Below, piece after piece: positions 40,601-51,685 of a stretch of 64,000 nucleotides of DNA (position 1 is the first letter of the stretch; each line of letters opens with the position of its first letter). This DNA comes from Clavelina lepadiformis. Its lineage: Eukaryota; Chordata; Ascidiacea; Aplousobranchia; Clavelinidae. A model generated the notes under the pieces. The model was not told where the DNA came from and ran no database searches. It saw only the letters and a program-made list of their open reading frames with translations. A program made the translations under genes and the position numbers. Location of the stretch: the NCBI RefSeq assembly GCF_947623445.1, contig NC_135247.1, positions 14,882,501 to 14,946,500 on the forward strand, read 5' to 3'.

Positions 40601-43600
40601 CGTTTCCGTCATTTCTCGGATTTTCGCTTGACCTCATTTGAACCCTACTGCATCAATGTTTGCTTAAAATGTGACGTTTTGCTCACACGGTATTAGTTTT
40701 TGGTCTTGCTCGAATACGCGCGCTGCATTGTCGCGTCTGGACAGTGGTCTTCTGTCTTGTTTCAATTGCTAAGATGTCATTCACTGCATCATCATAAAAG
40801 TGAGAAAGTTGTTCGACGATTGAAGTTTTCTCACAGTCCTGCTAAAGGCAATACTCATTAAAGCTGATACTTTGTCTATGCGTGTGGTAAACATGTCATT
40901 TTAATGAGGTTTACAACAAAAGAGTTCCTTAAAAAAGGGTTAAAAAATCTTCACTATTTTGAGGCAGTATAACAGAATTAGGAAACTGCTGTCAGGTTGG
41001 AGTTGTTTTACTTGTGTTATGATTCATCTGCATTGTCCACTCGCTGGCAGATTTTGAAGCATCGGATTATCGTAAACAAATCGACCAAGACTATACCAGC
41101 TATTTTTATTTGTTTGTTTTAAGAGAAAGAATTAAATAATTACAGGGACAGGTGCAGTTCGGCATTGGGCGTTTAACACCACGTTATAAGATTTAAGATT
41201 TTTGCTTATTTTAAGGATTATCGCAGAAACAGATTCAGTTCGAATATTAGATGGTTTCACATACTTTGTGGCTTACATTGCGATTCAGTTATCTTGTGGT
41301 TTTGTAAAGGTGCTGTTTGAAAAGGTGCGCGAAGCAACCCAAGCCAGCATAATACGTAGTAGAAACGTTTCAGCTCCATTGTAACCAATAAGATAAGAGT
41401 AGAAACTTCGAATAAAAGCGAGACAGTTGACTTTTACATATCTGTGTTAGAGATAATCGTAACAAAACAATGACAGAGGTATAGTTAATCGCAGCTACTT
41501 ATACGAAAAAGACAACCTTAATTTTGTCTGTAAATTCACCTGCAGCTGGCCCCCGACTTAAGTGACTATCCAGGAGTGTAAACGCAAAGGACATATTCCC
41601 ACGCTTTTGCAAAAGTAACACTCTCATTAGGGCATTGTGCTTTTCTGTGTGATAGCTCATTTAAATTGGTCTTGTCCTGAAGACTGTCTAGCTGCTGGAG
41701 TTAGGAGTAAGTCCTTTTTTGTTACCGTGTTACAGTCAAGCGTGCGAAGCTAACAAACCACTAAAGTTTCGACCTACAATGCTTACATTGAATTAATGCT
41801 TTTCTCTGGATTAGAAACTAGTTTATTACGTACGGTCGTATTGTCTTCAAACAATAAAACTTGCGAGAATGAGTTTTTGAGTTGAAACAAAGCCACTATC
41901 AATGACCAGTTAACGTAAAATAATTGCCTGGCATACCTCGCTTAGGTTTCAAACAAATTTTTGTAAAAACTTTGGAAACAAAATTTTAAATAAAAACCTA
42001 TAGTGCAGATTTATCATATCACGGTAATACGACTTAACCAGCGGTGTATGCAGCAGATCAGGAAATTCCAGCAGGTCTTGATAACTGTTTCTGTCACTTG
42101 GAAAGTAGGGATTTGACAGAGTCGTTGGTTGCTATTGGCTCCATTTTTTTCTAATTTTTGAACCTTTGCTGTATTTTTTATATTTATTTGCGGAAATAAT
42201 TGCCTCTGTAAATGTTTAGTTAATAATTTAGCGGTAGCAAGTTGATCACGCTCTTGCTGATATGTAGGAGTATTTTGATTACGAACATGTTAAAAACAAA
42301 GTGTTTAGTTACGCAAAACCCCTCATGTCTTGCTGCTTGCTTACGTAAATAAGGATGCAAGATATCTACATAAATAGTCCTGGGTGCAGTTCGTGCATAT
42401 GTACTGGTGGTTAAGATTCAGGCAACGTCTGTAGGATGTAAATCGTCACGATTTACTTTTGGGATAATCGCTTCCAACAGCGGCTTGGTCTTTTTTTGTT
42501 ATAACCAGGAATAAAACGAGCATTTTGGTGAACGCGACGCATATAGAAGGCGATGCTTCGCTTGAAATCTGGATTCAGCCAACGGCAGTCAGTAAAAATT
42601 TCGGGAATATTTGCTTGATTCTGTGATTCGCTTTTATAACTTTCTTCAGGCTAAATTCATTCAGGCCTATACCCAGTATTTGTTTCAATGTACTATGTAT
42701 TTCAAGAATTATATATCATCATTTCATATATGCAGAGCAATAAGTATTTGTAAGGTTGTGACTTTGCGATATACAGAATTCTGGATTTATTAGAAGCAAA
42801 GTATTTTGCTTTGAATATACTAATAATAACGACAATGATAGGACTTAAAATGCGCGGTAAGTATAGAATCGTCATATTACAGAATTACTGTAAGGTGACG
42901 TTTCATGAACTATCAAGTGCAAATCGTTGAATTCATTTAATGGCTCCTCCATCAACTATGAGGGCGAAGATTTCATTTTCCTGAGATGAAAATGTTTGCT
43001 TACCGTCATGGCCGGCTTTAGCAAATGCTGGGCCCAACGCAGTCGCATCGCTCGTATTGACCTATACGGCCAGCCCTGCCTACAGTTAAACACTTTTTTC
43101 AATTTCAGGCCAACTGCAGTTGGTTATCTGCGCAAGTGTAAGAAAGCTTACAATTACTATACTTGGCTTGAAATCTCTGCCTCAGCCAGCAACGGCCGAC
43201 GAATATTTCCCCAGACAAGTTTACGTCAGAGTAAGTATTGTTCAAGGTTACAGTACACGTGAGGCCTACTTTGTTTTATCTTAAGAGTCTCCAACTATAT
43301 CCTGTTTCTTATTTAACTTTGTTTTATCAGTTTTACTATCAGTAATTTTCTGGTTTTGCAGTTGTCTCTATCACCAGATAATGAAGATAAGATTCGATAC
43401 AAAACTACTCCATGCCTGGTCGTAGGTGATTCGGCAAATTTGCACGAAACTTTCACCTTGTAAGTAAATTTTTATTGTGTACCTAAAACTTATTTGGAGG
43501 CTTTCGTGCCATGGTGCTAGAAAAAGCTATCTTTTACTTTTATTTATTTCTGTATTTTGCAAAGTATGAAGTTCATGGTAGAAATTTTGGAAAAACTCAC

Positions 43601-46600
43601 GCAGAAGATAGATTATAGCCTCTTACTTTCGTTATAGCGAGATCTCGCGGAGAAATGTGAATCGTCGTTTGTTGATTTCAACGTGGTCCAGTGGAGAAGG
43701 AAAGGAACGGCCAGCTTTTATTGGTTGTATGAGCTTCGGGCTTCGCACGATATTGAATTCGCAAGAGGTTCGATAAAATTCTTCGATTTTGTTCATTCCG
43801 AACCTGTTCAAATCATGTTTTGATAAATATATAAAGCTTACTCGTATTATACTACAAGACAGGTTTTAAATAAAACTTCACCCTTTTTAAGGTCGTTCAG
43901 GGTTGGTACTACCTTCTTCGGGAAGCCTTGGGAAGGAAAAAACACCTTAAAGTAAAAGCTGCCCACAACGAGCGTAAGCACTTGAAAGCATTTCTATAAC
44001 CGGTTTATTATCGTTCGTATGACGCAGCATTAGAGGCTTTTGAAGCAATATGTAAAGTTTATAGATTAATTTTTCGTAGACCTGAGGAGGTGCCATGTAT
44101 CACCAGCACGTACACCTTCTTGCGTGCACAATCATGTGTACGAAGATGATAAAAACTTGAGTCAGAGAAGAAGTTCAAATCGCTCGGAAAACAGCGATAG
44201 CTCCCTAACCAGCAAGGTAAGTTCTTCTTCACTGTTATCTTTCTTAATTTTAAGCACATTGTTCCCCCGCTATTTGACTCAAAAATTCTTTCACACGTCT
44301 CAGTGAAACCTTGAACAAATACAGTATACTTATCAGATCTGCCTCAATTTAATAGTAGGCTATAACCTACTTAAAAACCGCATTTCCTCGAAATTAAATC
44401 AATCTTTGTATAAGTAAACAAAATATAAAAGAATTCTTCTCCAGAGTACACAAAAGACAATAAAACATTTGCAAGACTAATTAGAACCGTTTGTGGGAAT
44501 ATGTCTCCGTCATTGTCCTCATTAATCGCCATTTTAATCAGACTGTGTCGTCATCGTGCAATATAAGCTCATGTTCTTCAGCTCCAGTTCAGTTGAATTT
44601 CGACTGAGAAAACTAGCTTAATGTGCTGAATAGTATTTTCAATGTTGTATTAGATCTAGACTCGAGGTTATTAAGTTATTAATCAGTTATACGTCTACTG
44701 CAACAGCAATACAGCAGTACGTCTCTATTTTATATGAGGTTTGTGGTTTGTCTACTTTCAGGATTGCCACCAAGGGAAATATCAATGTAAGAAATGTTGT
44801 TCAGAAGAAGATCAAAATTCTTACGATCAGCATCGCGATGAACGTCGACTTTCGAAACTGAGAAAGCGTCGACGAGTGACATTTGGAATTTATCAAGAGA
44901 ACAATCCGGAGAATATGCGCCCAGTAGGAGTGTCGTTGTCATCAACGTCCGACGAAATTCAAAAAGAAAACTTGCAAGTCGACGTCGTGATTTCGCATCC
45001 TGTATTTCAACATAGGATGGGACAGGCTTTGGAGAAAAAGTCTTCCGAAGTCAACGGAGTCACCATCAGGAAACCCGGATCAAAAACCCCCACTGGAAGA
45101 CGACACCTCCGCAGAAAAACCTACAGTGCTTCTGAGCTCTTGTTATCTCGCTTGAGTTATTGCACCAATAACGACGATGACGTTTTTATTGATGACGAAG
45201 TTGCTTTAAAGAAGTTCCACTTCACTAATCGGGATAAAGATTCGAAAAAAGATCTTTTGGAAAAGCAAAAATTCTCAGAATGCTCCAGTAAGAAGAATTT
45301 ATCGGTTGAGTTTTCTGCCTCCAGAAGTGACCATCAAATTTCATCCTTAGTTTCCGTCTCTTCTGATTCAAAAGATTCATCTTGCACCTCAGCAAAGGAA
45401 GAATCACATCTATTTGAACAAAGTAGGGTTGTTTCTCCCGAAGACAACGAAAGTCCTACGAACACAGATGCATCTCATGAAAAAAATACATCAGCCCATT
45501 CCGCATTTGGGGATGAGTCCATTCACATTGCAAAAGATTATGGGATGACGTCTTCCTCCAAAGACTATTCTCGATCCTTCTACGGGAACACGTCCAAACC
45601 ACGGGAAGATGGTAGCCAGACCATTGAGCAGTTGTTACAACATGCCGATGACATCTGTGAAAATACTGGGAAAGTCAATGCCTTCTGTAATACCGAAAAC
45701 ATCCCTGAAAAGTCAAAATTAGCACCGATGTTAGTATAACTGTATAAACAGTTTATTGCAAGTATCTTTAAGACATTAGAGTTGCAAAGAAGCATAACTC
45801 AAAGACAAAGGGGACTTTTACATTTAATTAAAGCTATTGTGTGATTGTTTTCATTTTTATCTCGTCATCTTATCTCATTATTTCAATTTTGCAGATGTTC
45901 AATCAAAACCTGGTTGCAAAGAAAAACACAAGATGGCGATATTAAGCCACTTCAACGAAGCAAAAGTCTTTACAGGCCAAAGTCAAAATCTTGCGAAAAC
46001 GAAAATACAACAAAACTTCGGAGAAGTTCTAGCATTTATAGGCCTAAAAAGTAGGTGGTTATTGGCTGGTAAAGGTTAAATGTTTCTCGAATTGCCCAAA
46101 TCATTTCATCGTTTTCTTCTAAATTTAGTTTCGTTACAGTGACACCTGCGTTTTTGTAACACCTGAATTGGATCAGATAGAATTCTATTCTTTACTGAAC
46201 GTAACATATATTTTGCAGGCGCAATGCACCGCTTAACTATGGCAAATGTAATACACTGTTGGATCTACTTCAGTCAAAAGGTATGCAGATGATTCTAAGC
46301 CTAAGTCTGTATTTTATCAATATAACCGATACTTATTTATTGAAGTATTGTTTAGTGATAAAACTGCAACTGTCGTTTAATATTTGGAAACTTTCTCTAA
46401 ATAACGTTATGTGAAAGCGCCGTTTAGTACGTTACCAGGTGATTTCATAACATCCGAGTTTTAACTGTAAATAATCCCCATTGCCCAACGCTTATTTTAT
46501 CGTTTGCGATTTCTGACATATTTGTGTATATTGTGTTGAATATTTCCGCTCACATCGCTCCGCTTTATAAACTCGAACTGATACGCGAGTAACCGCGCAG

Positions 46601-47560
46601 ACAGAGATTTAGAATCGTACGAACGTATTACGTTAGTCGTGTTAATTGTAATTCGTTAGACTTGTTTTAAATGGTGAATGCTAAGTTTGTGATTGTGTCA
46701 TATTCGGAACCTGTACAGTTCCTACAATAAAGGACCGTTTCTGATAAACTGTATCTGTAATATCGTAAGAGATTTCGGTTAGTACAACGTTAGGTTAGAG
46801 AATTCTAACCGCACGCAACCACGGAGTCAGATCATTAATTCGGCAGGTAAATTAAGTCCGAATATCATAAGTTAAGACTGATAAACAGTGCAAACTTCTA
46901 ATAGAATAACTGTATCCAAAATGTTACTTTAAAAGCGTCATGACAATAAAAAGGAGCCTTCTCTTAATCTGATTGCCGAAATGATTCAAACCAGGCAATA
47001 AGATCGTACCCAATACAAATCTATTGGCTTATGATTTAGGCGGCATCTCGGCTTTCCGAGCATTCCTTTGCAAAGAGTACAGCGAAGAAAATCTCGATTT
47101 CTGGCTTGACTGTGAGGCGTTCAAGCAACTGAAAGGAAGTAAACAACGAAAGATGGCCATAAAGATATACGGCCGCTACTTTGAAACAAACTCTCCAAAT
47201 GAGGTAGAGTAATTGCAAACAAATACCCCCAAAGCTCGTCATCTTTTGTGATATTTCATATTACAGTATTACAACTTGTTTAGTTTCACATGTATCGAAA
47301 CAAAAACTTTTAAGCAAAAAAGTGAATAGGGGAATATTTATTCACTAAATGATTACATTTTGTAGATAAATATTGATGCCGCAGCCCGAAATAAAACCGA
47401 ATCTCATTTGGAAAATCCAACTACGGACATGTTTGATGAAGCGCAAGGTAAAATATTCCTGCTAATGGAGACAGATTCATTCAAGAGATTTTTAAAAAAA
47501 GAGAAGAATAATTCCAGCAGTAACACCATCAATGCGCCGGCTCCTACCAAATGTGTTTGA
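37639..47560 (+). CDS. C2- and RGS-domain protein, RGS3-like
   Basis: Regulator of G-protein signalling, expected to speed GTP hydrolysis by Gi/Gq alpha subunits. Exons: 37639-38025, 38604-38890, 43109-43230, 43362-43459, 43638-43767, 43892-43973, 44080-44216, 44762-45729, 45895-46050, 46219-46280, 46995-47203, 47366-47560. From Met at 37700 the protein has 923 aa; the first exon is open above that Met, so a further upstream exon is possible. The N-terminal 200 residues are basic and Ser-rich. A C2 domain follows (about 205-350): LQLVICASVRKLTITILGLK, RRLLISTWSS, GCMSFGLRTIL and GWYYLLREALGRKKHLKV, the last two close to the C2 form of RGS3. A disordered linker precedes the RGS box (about 800-910): AFRAFLCKEYSEENLDFWLD, then FDEAQGKIFLLMETDSF. 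No PDZ domain is present. RGS3 orthology is likely but unproven. Confidence 0.87.
38891..43108 (+). other. Long intron 2 of the C2/RGS gene
   Basis: A 4.2-kb intron. The flanking exons join in phase (A at 38890 with GC at 43109 makes Ser), so no intervening exon is needed. I found no supported exon, repeat with clear ends, or RNA gene inside. It may hold an alternative first exon or promoter, as vertebrate RGS3 has several, but nothing shows this directly. Confidence 0.5.
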
Positions 47561-47700
47561 TAGTTTGCAGTCTTTTTATTTTGTCCAGTATGTGATCATG
47601 TCAGACAGCCAACTTTCGTCCATGTAAAGTTCCGTATTTTGTGTTTTACGTCATAGTAAAGCATTCCAACAATTTGCTTTGATGTACTTCTCATGCTGTC

Positions 47701-47706
47701 AATAAA
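47701..47706 (+). terminator. Candidate polyadenylation signal of the C2/RGS gene
   Basis: AATAAA 141 bases after the stop codon at 47558-47560, on the coding strand. Confidence 0.55.
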
Positions 47707-50700
47707 CTTTGTCTGCATGTACAGCAAATTATTATGCTTGCATAAGCAACACTGTCATTCTAACTAGCGATAATAAAAAAATTGCCAAGATCAGAATTGT
47801 GATTTGCATAACTCAACAGCAATTTTGCGTAATACGACTTTCTGTTTTTAGGTCCGATAATGTGTATTCGACTACCAGCATATAGTCATGTGAACCCAAT
47901 GCGATGCTTCGTTCAATAAAGTTTCTACGAAAACATTTATTTCAAACTTTTGCCTAACAAGTGTGCGAATGAATGCGTATGCCGAATTAGGTTAAATTTA
48001 TTAAACATCCAGAAAACTATATCCAACTATCCATAAAAACTTTCGGTTTGATAAGTCTTCAATTAGGAGCAGGTAGCTATAAAATACATGATAGCATCCT
48101 GCGTCAATGACTCAGAGGTCTTTAGGCCAAACACGAAATATTTTGCCACCAGCTATTGAATAGAATACACTTCCCATAGACAGCTCCATGTAACAAGGTA
48201 AATGCCATTCTATAGCGCAGTAGTTTTCCAACTTTTTTGTTGAGGTCTCACTTCCGACATATAAATTATCTTGCTCCTCACTAATTTTCTTTTTACTGAA
48301 AAAAAAAAGCATAAAATATTTACACTGAAAAGAAATGAATTACAAAATATGCTCAGAAAGCAGAAACTGGTAGAACAAAGCGTAACAAAAGTCTAGGTGT
48401 TTCTAATAATTAGGACCCTTGGCCTTGACCGCCACAAACCTAATGCATTTAGGCCTATACACGACTTTCGGTGCATTGACTGTGCGCTCTTTTTGCCGCT
48501 TGCGCTCTCTTCCATAAATAAAAGCTATTGTCTCGACACTACATTTTCGAAATCCAATGGCCAATTATGTGTTGTAATGCAAAACTAATTTTATTCTGAT
48601 TACTTATCATCATTACTTATGTAAGTCATGAGATTTCATTCAATGTTGATGAAATTCGTTATGGTCAACCTGGAACTGGGCGTAGCTCAACAATTTACGT
48701 AGGCTAACTAAAACAATTTTAGGAAATTACAATTAGGCTACTCGCCAGCAGTCATGTGAGACGTCATTTTGTTAGCAAAGTGTTTGTAGTGTGTGGCAAA
48801 GTCTAACTTTAGTCATTTAGCGGACAACGGTTATGGTTACGCCAAATTTATATATTTGGAATTAGTTAGAAGTAAAATGGGTGAAAAATAGAGAAGTCCG
48901 CTTAAAACATTTATTTAGGTTTAAATACATCAAGGTATTAATTTGAAATTAATTTTATACCACTATCAAACTAATTTTTATACAAACGCACCATTGCTTC
49001 CGGCGAGATATCATCTCAAATTACATTCACAACCTTTATCAAAGGCAAAATAAGGGTACGTATAGCTGATGAAAGAAACAAACTGTGTACGGTAATGGAA
49101 TCTGTCAGCCCAAAAGATTGGCGCAATGTTCTGACAATGCGAATAGAACCTTCTTTGAAACGATAGTGTAATTCCAAATGCTAATATACAGTAGCATTTT
49201 TATTAGTTATTACTAGGTAACTAGGGCGATTATTTCTTCACCTAAAAACCGAAAGTTTTTGACCTAAAAACTGAAAATTTTGACATTAAAAAACTTTTTT
49301 TTGACAAATTTTGACGTATGATGAACTTAAGTAGTTAAATTACGCATTAGGCTATTGTACAAAAAGTTAAAATTTATTGTAGTAAAGAAGGGCAAAAATG
49401 TGAAAACAGATCTAGCCTATTCTGAAAAGGGGAATAAGCTAATTACAAATCACTGCCAAAAAAACTGCAACTAAGACACAACAAAAACTGTTCAATACAT
49501 TTGTCTAAACTAAAGATACATGAAGTATCTAAAGCAAAACTGAAGCAAGAGCTGATTCACAATACGTAGACAATGGGCCATTTACAACAGTATAAAGTAG
49601 GCAAGGCAAGGTTTACAATGTAAAATGACAAATTCACCTACAGTGCAACCTCTATGATACCACGACAAGGCAGTTTGTAAACAATTTTGACGTGGTAAAA
49701 AATTTTGACTTTGTAAACAATTTTGACAATTTTTGACCTAACGCTGTAAATTTGACAAATTTCGGACTTTTTTTGACAAGTCAAAAAATAATCGCCCTAG
49801 TTATTACCGAAAACGAAAGTAAGAGATGCGGTGAGTTTACAGATTACACAAAAAGTAACTTTTATAGCTCCCGAGTCCAGACATCATTCGCTAAATTTAC
49901 GTAATAATTTCCCATTGTAGGCTCTATTTATAGTTACGTTACGTACCTGAAATTTTCAACTAAGCCAAACTTCAGGTCAAATCATTATGAACCTTCAAGA
50001 CGTTTTTGTTTACGTATTAAGTTAATATTTTTGAATTTTAAAGCATATTTACAGGTTGCAGTTTGCATTTCACAGTTTGCTTTTGTGTGATCTAGCCTAT
50101 AACGTGTAAGTCTACTCAACACTTGTAAAAACTTAACCTAGCCTACGTTTGCTTAAAACAAACAATTCTGAACGATTTTAATTGAATCAAAATAATCTAG
50201 CCTATTTTAACACTAAGCAAAGCCAAATTTCCATGAAAACTAACGAAAAAAGAGACTAACGAGCTGAAGAACCCAGAGTATTGGAGGACCTCCAATAAAC
50301 TTCTGTCTTGAACAACTCATTTGATATGTGTAGATCGGTGGATATGGTCGATTGGTCGTTGCGACGAGACAGGCTACGTCATGTGATCATGCACGTCGGA
50401 GTGTCAGAGCCAAAAATATCTGCCAGTTACACTCGCGGTTTATTTTCTCCGTGTAGTGTGGACTTTGGACCTTGTATCTGTACTTGTCAGTGGCGCATCA
50501 TAGCAACACGACTAGAAATGCAAATGTATTTTGGCATGGTGGTAAAGTATTGGCTGATTGGTCCCACGTTACTTTTTTAGAATTAGGTCTGGTTCTCGGT
50601 TAGGGTGCAAAGTATTCAAGTCAATTATAATAGCTAAACTGCTTAACCTACTCATAGTTTACATGCAAATTGCTGTGAGAACTGTTGGACTCAAAATAAT

Positions 50701-51639
50701 TTTATTTCACATTTTTAACATCTTCGGAGCAAATCTGGCCTGTAGGCCGTAGAGTTTCTACGGCGTAGACCGTATGTGCTGGCATTGGACTGCACATACC
50801 TAAGCCGGCCGGCCTAAGTTCTCTATCAGATCTGTTTACTGCAAGTATTATATATTTACTATTTTAACTGAAGTAGTATAAAACATTTTACCATTGTAAA
50901 AATTGATTCGGCGCATAACCCTACTGTTGCTTTTTGGGCTTGCATTTAGCACTACAAAAGTGGGCTTACGCCATGGCGTGCACTTGTCTGCTTATACAAT
51001 GTCAGTATAATATTTACTGTAGGTTTATGCAGTTTTTGTAATATTGTTTTAGTATTGAAGGTCAGCAGGTGATTATTCAAATTGCTGTATATTTGTTATT
51101 TCTTCCAGTCTGTTTAAAATGTAGAAGTTAATACAACTTAGATTTTTAGGTTATGTTTATTCGATTAACTTTTTGTATTTTGATTTAATGTTTTGTAAAA
51201 CAGCGCAGACCCCATGTGCAAGACAGATAAAAAGATTTGAGTAATCATGCATAGGTAGAAATTACTTTTAAAACTAAATTACCTACTTCTGTACAAATCA
51301 TATTATAGAGGACAGTTATTAGAATATTAGCATATTGTAAGTACAATTAATTTACAAAAAACTTTGAATGTGAATTTTGACAGTTTTCTTGATAGCTGAC
51401 AGGTTCCACATTTGGAAAAGTTTGGGAACCACTGGCATAAAATATTGAAATGTGCTTATAATGTATAAACTAATGCACAGTCATTGAAATTTTGCCCACA
51501 TGACCCTTAAATATTAGGACCATTGGACTTAAACAAAACAATACTCCATAGAAAATCCAATTTTCTGTTTGTGGTGTATTTCCTTTTAGTTTCATGTCTA
51601 ATCTTATAGGTTATTAACTACTTTGATATTTTGCTACAG
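47707..51639. other. Intergenic stretch before ACADL
   Basis: About 3.9 kb with no supported gene. It holds the inverted-repeat element at 49214-49799. Two hAT-like ends face each other: cagtagttttccaact at 48218 and aagtttgggaaccactg ending at 51434. Their flanking 8-mers do not match, so I do not join them. The open frame at 50308-50580 (90 codons) matches nothing I know and lacks exon-like borders. Confidence 0.5.
49214..49799. mobile_element. Inverted-repeat miniature element
   Basis: The right end complements to TAGGGCGATTATT, and the same 13-mer starts at 49222 on the left, preceded by an extra taggtaac. Identical 8-mers gttattac lie outside at 49206-49213 and 49800-49807. The element is therefore probably 586 bp with a hAT-like 8-bp duplication and a small insertion at the left tip. 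The interior is full of 'tttgac' and 'gacctaaaaac' variants repeated near both ends. Confidence 0.65.
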
Positions 51640-51685
51640 GGTTTGTTTTACCAGCTTGTCATTTTGTAATCTTCATTTTTTGGCA
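51640..51685 (+). promoter_or_regulatory. Acceptor site and 5' leader of the first ACADL coding exon
   Basis: A good acceptor (ttttgctacag) ends at 51639, 46 bases before the ACADL start codon, so the first coding exon seems to begin at 51640. Its partner is either an upstream 5' UTR exon not identified here or a trans-spliced leader. The reading frame stays open through the acceptor but upstream sequence shows no family similarity. Confidence 0.5.

Noticed and set aside
50308..50580. 90-codon plus-strand frame in the spacer before ACADL
   Set aside because: No family similarity, no splice-site support and ordinary base composition; chance is the simplest explanation.
48218..51434. A single 3.2-kb hAT element between two facing hAT-like ends
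   Set aside because: The 8-bp flanks (ctatagcg and gcataaaa) do not match, and no transposase ORF lies between; the ends are probably remnants of separate insertions.
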